Below are positions 9,390 through 17,088 of a DNA stretch of 30,821 nt, in pieces. A program made the position numbers and the translations under genes. The DNA is taken from positions 39,895-70,715 of the forward strand of contig DFEW01000002.1 in NCBI GenBank assembly GCA_002369195.1, written 5' to 3'. Source of the stretch: Christensenella sp. UBA3792 (lineage in GTDB: Bacteria > Bacillota > Clostridia > Christensenellales > CAG-138). The notes beneath the pieces were generated by a model. The model did no database searches. It was not told the DNA's origin and saw only the letters and a list, made by a program, of their open reading frames with translations. The stretch's first letter is position 1. Each line of letters begins with the position of its first letter.

Positions 9390-9713
9390 ATGCTGTACTG
9401 CAAGGATTGTCAAAGACTCGTCGAAGGACCGGTCTGCCGGTTCTGCCGCAACACGAAGCTGCGCGTACCGCTCGACGCCGATTTCTGCATGGTTGCGGAG
9501 CTCGGCTTTCAGGAAGCGCAGATGCTCGTCGAACTGTTCGACGACAACGGGATCGTGAACACGCAGCGCTCGGTCTACGGCGCGGGCATCACGGTCAAGC
9601 TCGGCGCGAATCTCGATCGCATCCGCGTGTATGTACCGTATAATCGGTTCGAGGAAGCGACGAAGCTCAAGGAAGCGTTCTTCGACGGCGAAGCCGTTCT
9701 GCTTCCGGATTGA
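9390..9713 (+). CDS. Small zinc-ribbon protein with DUF2007-like tail
   Basis: A 107-residue protein that starts with a four-cysteine zinc ribbon (Cys4, Cys7, Cys16, Cys19). An about 75-residue alpha/beta domain follows (FQEAQMLVELFDDNGI...GANLDRIRVYVPYNRFEEA), which resembles DUF2007/putative signal-transducing domains. AAGGAGGAGG lies just before the ATG, 17 bp after the ATPase stop, so it is very probably cotranscribed. The function is unknown; a protein- or nucleic-acid-binding accessory is plausible. Confidence 0.75.
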   Translation: MLYCKDCQRLVEGPVCRFCRNTKLRVPLDADFCMVAELGFQEAQMLVELFDDNGIVNTQRSVYGAGITVKLGANLDRIRVYVPYNRFEEATKLKEAFFDGEAVLLPD

Positions 9714-9765
9714 CGGAGTTCTTTTCCTATATTATATGGAATGCAGTTTTCATCGGTTTTGCGCC

Positions 9766-9798
9766 GTGTAAAATCTGTGCAAAATCAGTGTATATTGT
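9766..9798 (+). repeat. Three 11-bp tandem direct repeats abutting a -35 box
   Basis: Three consecutive 11-mers: GTGTAAAATCT (9766-9776), GTGCAAAATCA (9777-9787) and GTGTATATTGT (9788-9798). The next base starts the -35 hexamer of the exporter operon promoter. An 11-bp direct-repeat pitch ending at the -35 is the layout used by OmpR/PhoB-family response regulators. The regulator itself is not in the window. Confidence 0.55.
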
Positions 9799-9827
9799 TT
9801 GCTTTATACAATCTGCGGTGGTATACT
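9799..9827 (+). promoter_or_regulatory. Promoter of the riboswitch/exporter operon
   Basis: TTGCTT (9799-9804), 17-bp spacer, TATACT (9822-9827), with TGG forming an extended -10. The inferred start near 9834 coincides with the first base of the aptamer P1 stem, which supports both calls. Confidence 0.8.
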
Positions 9828-9832
9828 GATGC

Positions 9833-9962
9833 CACCATCGAGAGTGCGCGAGAGACAAGCTCAATGACCGCACAGCAACCTGCCTCAGTAAGGTGCTAAA
9901 GCTTGACCGATGGCATTATAAACGATTCACGACCGGTCGATCGATACGATCGGTCGTTTTTT
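9833..9962 (+). promoter_or_regulatory. SAM-clan (SAM-I / SAM-I-IV variant) riboswitch with transcription terminator
   Basis: Aptamer elements: P1 CCATCG (9835-9840) with CGATGG (9908-9913); GAGAG after P1; P2 GTGCG (9844-9848) with CGCAC (9869-9873). The clan-diagnostic CAGCAACC leads into P3 ACCT (9878-9881)/AGGT (9891-9894), which is followed by GTGCTAA. A 6-bp pseudoknot pairs CAAGCT (9856-9861) with AGCTTG (9900-9905). There is no P4 stem between J3/4 and P1, unlike classical SAM-I, so a SAM-I/IV-variant type is likely. The expression platform is visible: GACCGAT (9905-9911, P1 3' side) can instead pair with ATCGGTC (9949-9955) of the terminator. SAM binding would therefore favour termination (inferred OFF switch). 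Confidence 0.78.
9930..9962 (+). terminator. Riboswitch-controlled intrinsic terminator
   Basis: The stem CGACCG (9930-9935)/CGGTCG (9951-9956), with an inner ATCG/CGAT helix and a four-base bulge, is followed by six T (9957-9962). Its 3' strand is shared with the predicted antiterminator. Confidence 0.8.
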
Positions 9963-10012
9963 GTCCGCAATTGTAAATTTTGCGCTTGTATGCAACGAAA
10001 CGCATCCGAGTG

Positions 10013-10021
10013 TGGTATTAT
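10013..10021 (+). promoter_or_regulatory. Possible second, riboswitch-independent promoter (extended -10)
   Basis: TGG plus TATTAT (10016-10021) forms an extended -10 after the terminator and 44 bp before the adaptor start. No good -35 is seen at 17 bp (CAACGA). If real, it would allow basal transcription that bypasses SAM control. Confidence 0.35.
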
Positions 10022-10064
10022 TAAAGAACGAACGGAATACGCTCATTCGATAAGGAGTGCAAGT

Positions 10065-11420
10065 ATGAAAAAGAAACGCAAAGGTTGGATCTGGGTCATC
10101 GTGATCGTACTGCTGCTGGGACTCGGCGGCGGCGCGTTCTATTATTTCTATCTGCGCGACAAGGTTGACGCGAGCGTCGGCACGGCATACGTGCAGAGCG
10201 TGGCGGACATCACCGGCATGGGCAACGTCGGCGGCAGCGCGCTGTATCGCGGCATCGTCGAGGCGAAGGACGTCATCGAGGTGAACCCGCAGAGCGACAT
10301 GCGCATCCTGAAGTGCTACGTGGAGACCGGCATGAAGGTCAAGGAAGGCGATCCGCTGTTTGCGTACGACGTCGAGGATCTGAAGCTGCAGCATGCGCAG
10401 CTTCTGATCGACATCACCGGTCTTGAAAACGGACTTCGCACGAACCGCGAACAGCTCGAAACGCTGAACAAGAAGCTCGAACGTGCGAAGGAAAGCCAGA
10501 TTTACGAGCTCAAGCTTCAGATTCAGACGCTCGAACTCGATATTCGCAAGTCCGAATACGACCTCAAGGATAAGCAGCAGAAGGCGGCGGACATGCAGAG
10601 CTTGATCGATGCGAGCATCGTCTACTCCCCCGTCACCGGCACGGTGCGCTCGGTGCGCGACGAGGCGCAGGACAATCCGTTCGGCTACTACGATTCGCAG
10701 AACAACGCGTATATTTCGATCGTCGCGGGCACGGACTACTGCGTCAAGGGCACGGTCGACGAGCAGACGGTTCGCATGCTCTATGAAGGCATGCCGGTGC
10801 TCGTGCGCTCGCGCGTCGACGACGCGACCTACCCCGGCACGATCTACAAGATCAACACCGACAGTACGGAGAGCAGTCAGCAAATGTACTACGGCATGGA
10901 CGGCGGCGATTCGGCGAGCAAGTACGCGTTCTATGTGGAGCTTGCCTCCGTCGACGGGCTGATGATCGGTCAGCATGTGTTCATCGATCTCAATGCAAAC
11001 GAATCGGGCAGCGACGTCCCAATGCTTCCCGCGTCCTTCGTGATGCAGGAGAACGGCCGCTACTATGTATGGGCGGCGAACGGCAAGAACCGCATAGAAA
11101 AGCGCGAGGTGCGCCTCGGCGCGTACGATGAAGCGACCGAAAGCTACCCGATCGAAGGCGGTCTGTCGCTCAAAGACCGCATCGCGTTCCCCGACGACAC
11201 GATCGAAGCGGGCATGATCGCGGCGCAGGCGGACTATCTCGACCCGAACGCGATGCCCGGCATCGACATGAACTTCGGCGCGGACGACGGCATGATGTTC
11301 GAACCGGAAGGCGGCTTTGCGGACGACTTTGCCGACGCGCCCGACGATTCGTTCGAGGGCGACCTGCTGCCCGATCTGAACGGCGAACCGGACGAGGACA
11401 CCGTGGACATCGGAGGATGA
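10065..11420 (+). CDS. MacA/HlyD-type adaptor subunit 1 of ABC exporter
   Basis: A 451-residue membrane-fusion-type protein anchored by an N-terminal helix (about 8-30) with the rest outside the cell. First barrel-sandwich half about 62-102 (VIEVNPQSDMRI...GDPLFAYD), a coiled-coil hairpin about 103-182, then the second lipoyl half VYSPVTGTVRSV (187-198) and beta-barrel regions. The C-terminal ~50 residues are strongly acidic (DFADAPDDSFEGDLL). ATG 10065 has AAGGAG 8 nt upstream. The frame is open back to 9903 but that stretch is the riboswitch leader. It is the first gene of a four-gene exporter operon and ends 1 bp before the ATPase gene. The substrate is unknown. Confidence 0.88.
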   Translation: MKKKRKGWIWVIVIVLLLGLGGGAFYYFYLRDKVDASVGTAYVQSVADITGMGNVGGSALYRGIVEAKDVIEVNPQSDMRILKCYVETGMKVKEGDPLFAYDVEDLKLQHAQLLIDITGLENGLRTNREQLETLNKKLERAKESQIYELKLQIQTLELDIRKSEYDLKDKQQKAADMQSLIDASIVYSPVTGTVRSVRDEAQDNPFGYYDSQNNAYISIVAGTDYCVKGTVDEQTVRMLYEGMPVLVRSRVDDATYPGTIYKINTDSTESSQQMYYGMDGGDSASKYAFYVELASVDGLMIGQHVFIDLNANESGSDVPMLPASFVMQENGRYYVWAANGKNRIEKREVRLGAYDEATESYPIEGGLSLKDRIAFPDDTIEAGMIAAQADYLDPNAMPGIDMNFGADDGMMFEPEGGFADDFADAPDDSFEGDLLPDLNGEPDEDTVDIGG

Positions 11421-11421
11421 T

Positions 11422-12096
11422 ATGCTGATCCGTCTCGAACACATTGAAAAAACGTACGGCACGGCGGATCACCCCGTCCCCGTGCTGCACGACGTGAACT
11501 TTCAGATGCAGGAGGGCGAATACTACGCGATCATGGGACCTTCCGGTTCCGGCAAGTCGACGCTGATGAACATTCTCGGCTATCTCGACACGCCGACCTC
11601 CGGACGATATCTCTTCGAGGACGTGGACAACGCGAAGGCGAACGATGTGCAGATGGCGCGCATCCGCAACGAAAAAATCGGCTTCGTCTTTCAGTCCTTC
11701 CATCTTCTGCAGCAGCGCCGCGCGTGGGAAAACGTCGCCCTGCCGCTGCTGTACGGAAACGTGCCCAAGCGTGAACGGCGCGAGCGCGCCGAACAGGCGC
11801 TGATCGAGGTCGGGCTCAAGGACCGCATGGAGTTCTTCCCGAACCAGCTGTCCGGCGGACAGTGTCAGCGCGTGGCGATCGCGCGGGCGATCTGCTCGCA
11901 GCCGAAGCTGCTGCTTGCCGACGAACCGACCGGCGCGCTGGATTCGAAGTCCGGTCAACAGATCATGGACATCTTTGATGCGCTGCACGAGCGCGGCATT
12001 TCGATCATCATGATCACGCACGAGCTCGCGGTTGCGCAGCGCGCCGATCATATGATGCACATCTATGACGGCGTCCTTTCGGGAGGTGCGGTATGA
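11422..12096 (+). CDS. MacB/LolD-type ABC transporter ATPase
   Basis: A 224-residue nucleotide-binding subunit. Walker A GPSGSGKST (39-47), Q-loop FVFQSFHLL (Gln91), signature LSGGQCQR (143-150), Walker B LLLADEPTGALD (163-174) and H-loop ITHE (His200) are all intact. The FQSFHLL and DEPTGALD variants are typical of the lipoprotein-release/MacB-type NBD family. RBS GGAGG precedes ATG 11422. Its TGA overlaps the next ATG (ATGA at 12093), coupling it to adaptor 2. It should energise the permease encoded two genes downstream. Confidence 0.95.
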   Translation: MLIRLEHIEKTYGTADHPVPVLHDVNFQMQEGEYYAIMGPSGSGKSTLMNILGYLDTPTSGRYLFEDVDNAKANDVQMARIRNEKIGFVFQSFHLLQQRRAWENVALPLLYGNVPKRERRERAEQALIEVGLKDRMEFFPNQLSGGQCQRVAIARAICSQPKLLLADEPTGALDSKSGQQIMDIFDALHERGISIIMITHELAVAQRADHMMHIYDGVLSGGAV

Positions 12097-13895
12097 AAAA
12101 AGCGCTGAAAATCATTTTGATCTGCGTGCTGATCGCCGCGCTGATCGCAGGCGGCGTATTCGCCTACTTCAAGTTCCGCAAGCAGAAGCCCTGCACCGTC
12201 TATCCGGCGATGCAATGGCTGATGGGCTACATGCCGAACCAGTCGTATCTGTACGGCATCGTGACGAGCGACGCGTCGCAGGTCGTGCTGCAGGATGCGG
12301 ACCGCGAGGTGCTCGAGATCCTCGTGCAGCCCGGACAGACCGTGTCGATCGGCGATCCGCTTCTGCGCTACGATTCGACGCGCACACAGCTCGAATTCGA
12401 GCAAAAGAAGCTCGATCTGATCAAGCTCGAAAACGAACTGCGCGCACAGTACAAGGAATACCGCAGATACGCGCGCGTCGATTACGAAGAGCCGCTTCTG
12501 ACGCCCACGCCCTCGCCCACGCCGCGTCCGCGCAGCAACGAAGCGGTCGGCGCGCCGCGCGCCGGACGGCTCGGCGTGCGGGTCTACTATGACCTCAACA
12601 CGCCCGCGGGCGGCGACGGCAGCCAGTCGAACCCGTTCACCTATGAGATCGGCGCATCCGACGCGATCCGCAACAACTTCCTGCAATCGCTTCTTGCGAC
12701 GGCGCTCGAACAGGGCGGCAACGTCTATGCGCTCGTCAAACAGCCGGACGCGGAGATCTCGATCGTCGCGACGCCGGACGGCGGGCTTTCGTTCTCCGTC
12801 GCCGTCAAGGGCGACTGGGGCAAGCCCGATCTTTCGACGCCCAAGCGCGGCAACGCGACCGAATCCGATCCGCTCGTCTATGCGTACGGCACCGGCGCGA
12901 ACGTCTCCGCCTCGTTCCTTGCGGCGCAATGGGAGGAAGCGGGAAAAGCGATGCGCGAATGGTACGTTCTGCTCGAAGCGGGACGGTTTACGGTGCCGAT
13001 GGTGTTCGGGCCGGACGGCTCGCTGACCTTCCGCACGATCGTGCAGGCGCCTACGCCGACCCCGACCCCCACGCCGACCCCCGAACCGACGCCCACCCCG
13101 ACCCCCACGCCGGAGGGCACCGCGACACCGGAACCGACGCCGACCCCGCACTCGGGCGGCGGCGGACTGTCGCGCGCGGAGCGCGAGGCGATCGCACGGC
13201 AAATCGCGACCCAGATCCGTGACGATGAGGTCAAATACCGCCAGCTGCTGCTCGACCTTGAGAAGGCGGAGCGCAGGGGGCTTGAGGGCTACCTGTACAG
13301 CGAGGTCAACGGCACGGTCATGAGCGTGAACCTGCCCGATCAGACGGCAAACGGAGAGGTGCTGATCGAGATCCGCGGCGGCACAGGACTGCACATCAGC
13401 GCGATCCTTGCGGAAACCGAGCTTAACAGCTATCCGGTCGGCACGGAGCTTTCCGGCATGTCCTATCAGCTCGGCGCGCAGGTCACCGCGCGCGTTTCCA
13501 AGGTCGGCACGATGCCGGTCACGACGAACTATTCGAACAACGGCAATTCCTCGTCCTCCGGCTATCTGCTCGTGCTCGACATCATCGGTGACGTTATGCC
13601 GTCGGTCGGCGAGTACATCGAGTTTTCGGACTACTCTTCGCTGTATGATCGCGGAACGATCTATCTGCACGAAGCGTTTCTGCGCGAGATCGACGGCGAG
13701 ACCTGCGTCTTTGTCGTCGAAAACGACGTTCTCGTCAAGCGCCCCGTCCGCACCGGCAGCCGCATGGATGCCTATGTCGAGCTGCTCGGCGCGCCGATCG
13801 GTCCCGACGACCGTCTTGCCTTCCCCTATGACAAGAACTGCAAGGAAGGAAACGCGGTCGAGGATGCGCAGAACAATATCTATTACGGATGGTAA
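12093..13895 (+). CDS. Adaptor subunit 2 with inserted duplicated module
   Basis: A 600-residue MacA/HlyD-like protein with an N-terminal membrane helix (about 5-27). First lipoyl half about 62-92; first coiled-coil arm about 96-131. An insertion follows at 136-355: a Pro-Thr linker, two similar ~60-residue modules, and a second, longer Pro-Thr linker. Module 1 is about 180-240 (NPFTYEIG ... PDGGLSFSV) and module 2 is about 259-318 (DPLVYAYG ... PDGSLTFRT). The second coiled-coil arm is about 358-397, then lipoyl half 2 (GYLYSEVNGTVMSV) and barrel domains. The insertion replaces the hairpin tip that contacts TolC in Gram-negative MacA. GGGAGG precedes ATG 12093. The gene is coupled to the ATPase and followed 12 bp later by the permease. 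Confidence 0.85.
   Translation: MKKALKIILICVLIAALIAGGVFAYFKFRKQKPCTVYPAMQWLMGYMPNQSYLYGIVTSDASQVVLQDADREVLEILVQPGQTVSIGDPLLRYDSTRTQLEFEQKKLDLIKLENELRAQYKEYRRYARVDYEEPLLTPTPSPTPRPRSNEAVGAPRAGRLGVRVYYDLNTPAGGDGSQSNPFTYEIGASDAIRNNFLQSLLATALEQGGNVYALVKQPDAEISIVATPDGGLSFSVAVKGDWGKPDLSTPKRGNATESDPLVYAYGTGANVSASFLAAQWEEAGKAMREWYVLLEAGRFTVPMVFGPDGSLTFRTIVQAPTPTPTPTPTPEPTPTPTPTPEGTATPEPTPTPHSGGGGLSRAEREAIARQIATQIRDDEVKYRQLLLDLEKAERRGLEGYLYSEVNGTVMSVNLPDQTANGEVLIEIRGGTGLHISAILAETELNSYPVGTELSGMSYQLGAQVTARVSKVGTMPVTTNYSNNGNSSSSGYLLVLDIIGDVMPSVGEYIEFSDYSSLYDRGTIYLHEAFLREIDGETCVFVVENDVLVKRPVRTGSRMDAYVELLGAPIGPDDRLAFPYDKNCKEGNAVEDAQNNIYYGW
13047..13155 (+). repeat. Pro-Thr coding low-complexity repeat (adaptor 2)
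   Basis: Degenerate ACGCCGACCCC-type hexamer repeats encode alternating Thr-Pro with occasional Glu. Similar Pro-Thr tracts occur near 12498-12535, 20430-20547 (minus), 23041-23303, 26590-26690 (minus) and 30739-30821. They are protein linkers rather than mobile repeats. Confidence 0.85.
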
Positions 13896-13907
13896 GGAGG
13901 GCGCCTT

Positions 13908-15161
<1,254 letters not shown>

Positions 15162-15175
15162 CAGCCGAACCCCTT

Positions 15176-15204
15176 GCACCTCCTTAGCGGGAGGTGCTTT
15201 TTTT
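15176..15204 (+). terminator. Intrinsic terminator of exporter operon
   Basis: A perfect 8-bp stem GCACCTCC (15176-15183)/GGAGGTGC (15190-15197) with a 6-nt loop is followed by seven T. It lies 14 bp after the permease stop. Confidence 0.92.
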
Positions 15205-15209
15205 GCACA

Positions 15210-15261
15210 TTTTACAAGTCGGTTACAATTGTCTGCCCGATTTTACAAGTCCGATACAACT
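15210..15261 (+). promoter_or_regulatory. Paired direct repeats TTACAA-N5-TTACAA, candidate operator
   Basis: TTTTACAAGTC occurs at 15210-15220 and again at 15241-15251, exactly 31 bp apart. Each copy is followed 11 bp later by a second TACAA (15223-15228 TTACAA; 15254-15259 ATACAA). The pattern TTACAA-N5-TTACAA matches the direct-repeat style of OmpR-family regulators such as B. subtilis PhoP. The spacings of 11 and 31 bp keep the elements on one DNA face. It lies upstream of the lipoprotein gene at 15327. Confidence 0.55.
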
Positions 15262-15264
15262 TCG

Positions 15265-15295
15265 TGACATTTCGGACGAATCCCGGTGCTATGCT
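15265..15295 (+). promoter_or_regulatory. Probable promoter for the 15327 lipoprotein gene
   Basis: TGC plus TATGCT (15290-15295) forms an extended -10. The -35 is poor or badly spaced (TGACAT at 15265-15270, 19 bp away), which fits a promoter that needs an activator bound at the TTACAA repeats upstream. Confidence 0.45.
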
Positions 15296-15326
15296 GAAAG
15301 CAGAACATCGAAAGGGGTATTTTGGT

Positions 15327-16691
15327 ATGAAACGCATTCTTGTATGCTGCCTGCTGTTTTTTCTGCTCGCCTGCGTCCCGACGCCGGAGGAGGAGATTGT
15401 GGCAAACAAGGCGGAAGGCCGGCTTGAAGACCTGATCGACACGGACGCCGTCGCGGCATATGCGCCGGAAAATGAGGCGCGCTCGCTGCGCAGTCGGCTC
15501 GGCGCGCCGGACCGCGTCACGGAAACGCTGACCGATCATGTGTTCGGCGGCACGCTGCACATCGATATCGACGCCGAGGTCGAGATCCCGGACGTTTCCG
15601 CGATCCCGGTCTGCTCGATCGGCGAAAAGCAGCTCTCCGCGGAGGAAAAGGAGCGCCTTGTCCGATCCGTACTGGGCGAAGGTCCGTATTATGCATTCAA
15701 TCGATCGATTTATGAACGTGACGTTTACAGGCAATACATCGAGCGGTATCAGATTCTGATCGAAGAGATTTGGTCGAGCCCGAACGGCACGCAGGAAGAA
15801 AAACAAAGCTGGGTCAACGACATGGAAGCCGAACGCAACCAGTTTGTCCGCGCGCTGCAAAAGCTGACGGTCGACGAACCCATGCAGCCGTGGACAGGCA
15901 GCTTTGCGGATGAAACCGTCTCCGTCGCCGACATGCAGAACAACCAGGCGGTGATTCACTCGGACGTCATTCTCTATGCACCGTCCGGCGTTGACACCGA
16001 ATCCTACGCCATGCAGCATCCGATCCGCACGGACGAAGAACGGCAGGCGGCAAAGAAAGCAATGACCTATCTTTCGGATCGCTTTGATACACCGCTCGTC
16101 CCCATGAGCATCTCACGCATCGAGGATGCGGACGGATACGACGGGCGTCTTTACGATCAATCGCATACGACCTATGTCGTCGAACTGCTGCCGGTATACA
16201 ACGGCATTGCCTGCTTCCCCGGCACGACCGAACACGGCTCCGACACCGCGATGCAGGCGGCGGGATATGAGCCGGACTATACGAAAGCGCTGCCGAAGGA
16301 GCGCATTCTCGCGTACCTGAAGGACGGCGAGGTCGTTTCGTTTGAATGGCATTCGCCGATGACGCTGCTCGGCACGGAAAACGAAAACGTAACGCTGCTG
16401 CCGTTTGCGAAGATCATGGAACAGTTTCGCTCGCACATCTTTTTGAATTACTATCTGGACAAGCTCGACGGCAAGGAAAGCGAACTGACGCTCCGCATCC
16501 GCGCGATCCGGCTCTGCTATGCGCTGATCCGCAAGCCCGATTCGGGCGCTTACTACCTGATGCCGGTCTGGGATTTCGCGATGGACGCGGCATGGCTCGG
16601 CGAAGACGGCGCATGGAGCCATGAGACCGTCTGCGCCCTCTCGATCAACGCCGTCGACGGCAGTGTGATCGACCGAAACCTCGGGTACTGA
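15327..16691 (+). CDS. Lipoprotein of unknown function (DUF6034-like)
   Basis: A 454-residue exported lipoprotein. The leader ends FFLLAC with lipobox Cys16, then VPTPEEE. The mature part is acidic and mixed alpha/beta. A long helical stretch lies about 120-175. YVVELLPVYNGIACFPG and YYLMPVWDFAMDAAW look like two repeats of an inhibitor-like fold, as in YycH/DUF6034-type wall-associated proteins (recalled resemblance, not searched). The start is ATG 15327, with AAAGGGG 9 nt upstream. A longer frame to 15174 runs back through the terminator and is not credible. It is monocistronic by context, with a candidate response-regulator operator upstream. Confidence 0.75.
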   Translation: MKRILVCCLLFFLLACVPTPEEEIVANKAEGRLEDLIDTDAVAAYAPENEARSLRSRLGAPDRVTETLTDHVFGGTLHIDIDAEVEIPDVSAIPVCSIGEKQLSAEEKERLVRSVLGEGPYYAFNRSIYERDVYRQYIERYQILIEEIWSSPNGTQEEKQSWVNDMEAERNQFVRALQKLTVDEPMQPWTGSFADETVSVADMQNNQAVIHSDVILYAPSGVDTESYAMQHPIRTDEERQAAKKAMTYLSDRFDTPLVPMSISRIEDADGYDGRLYDQSHTTYVVELLPVYNGIACFPGTTEHGSDTAMQAAGYEPDYTKALPKERILAYLKDGEVVSFEWHSPMTLLGTENENVTLLPFAKIMEQFRSHIFLNYYLDKLDGKESELTLRIRAIRLCYALIRKPDSGAYYLMPVWDFAMDAAWLGEDGAWSHETVCALSINAVDGSVIDRNLGY

Positions 16692-16728
16692 ACCCTGCGT
16701 CCGCGCAGGAACGTCCGCTCCTTTGCTG

Positions 16729-16742
16729 TCCGTTTTAACGGA
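16729..16742. promoter_or_regulatory. Inverted repeat TCCGTT-TT-AACGGA, candidate operator
   Basis: Perfect 6-bp arms with a 2-bp centre lie at the -35 position relative to the extended -10 TGG TAGACT (16755-16760), which precedes the small HTH gene at 16791. Autoregulation is a reasonable guess. Confidence 0.4.
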
Positions 16743-16790
16743 TAGGTGCTGTGGTAGACTGACCGTGTCAAGCGAAAGGAGGAATGCGAA

Positions 16791-17024
16791 ATGGCGCGGG
16801 TCAGATACGGCAAACTGAAAATTTTGTACCTCAAGGACATCTTGGAGCAGGCGGATCGGGCGCTGTCGATGCACGAGCTGATCGAACGGCTGAACGCGCT
16901 CGGCATTGCGGCGGAGCGCAAGAGCGTCGGCAGCGATCTCGACGCGCTGTGCGTTTACGGTCTTCCGATCGAGCGGGAGCGAAGCGGCCGCGTGAGCCGG
17001 TATTTTCTGCGTCCAAAGTCCTGA
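16791..17024 (+). CDS. Stand-alone winged-helix protein resembling the HTH half of WYL regulators
   Basis: A 77-residue basic protein. YGKLKILYLKDILEQ, then LSMHELIERLNALGI and ERKSVGSDLDALCVYGLPI, closely follow the N-terminal helix-turn-helix of WYL-domain transcription factors. There the recognition helix sits in the ERKSVxxDLxAL stretch. The protein stops after RVSRYFLRPKS, exactly where the WYL domain would begin, so it is either a minimal DNA-binding protein or a truncated regulator. AAAGGAGG lies just upstream. The gene ends 7 bp before the pepF promoter. Confidence 0.7.
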   Translation: MARVRYGKLKILYLKDILEQADRALSMHELIERLNALGIAAERKSVGSDLDALCVYGLPIERERSGRVSRYFLRPKS

Positions 17025-17030
17025 AAACCG

Positions 17031-17059
17031 TGGACAAAGCAAATGAAATGCGATATACT
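17031..17059 (+). promoter_or_regulatory. Promoter of oligoendopeptidase F gene
   Basis: TGGACA (17031-17036), 17-bp spacer, TATACT (17054-17059), 30 bp before the start codon at 17089. Confidence 0.8.
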
Positions 17060-17088
17060 GTGTGTGAATTCAACAAAGGAGTACGAAC

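Noticed and set aside
9720..9765. Palindromic CCTATATTATATGG as terminator of the zinc-ribbon gene
   Set aside because: AT-rich short stem without a T-tract; not convincing as a terminator or operator.
9903..10064. In-frame upstream extension of adaptor 1 to a TTG at 9903
   Set aside because: It runs through the riboswitch 3' strand and terminator; ATG 10065 has a proper SD and begins the membrane anchor.
12063..13670. 535-residue minus-strand open frame opposite adaptor 2
   Set aside because: Arg/Ala-rich shadow of a GC-rich gene; the plus frame has domains, SD and coupling.
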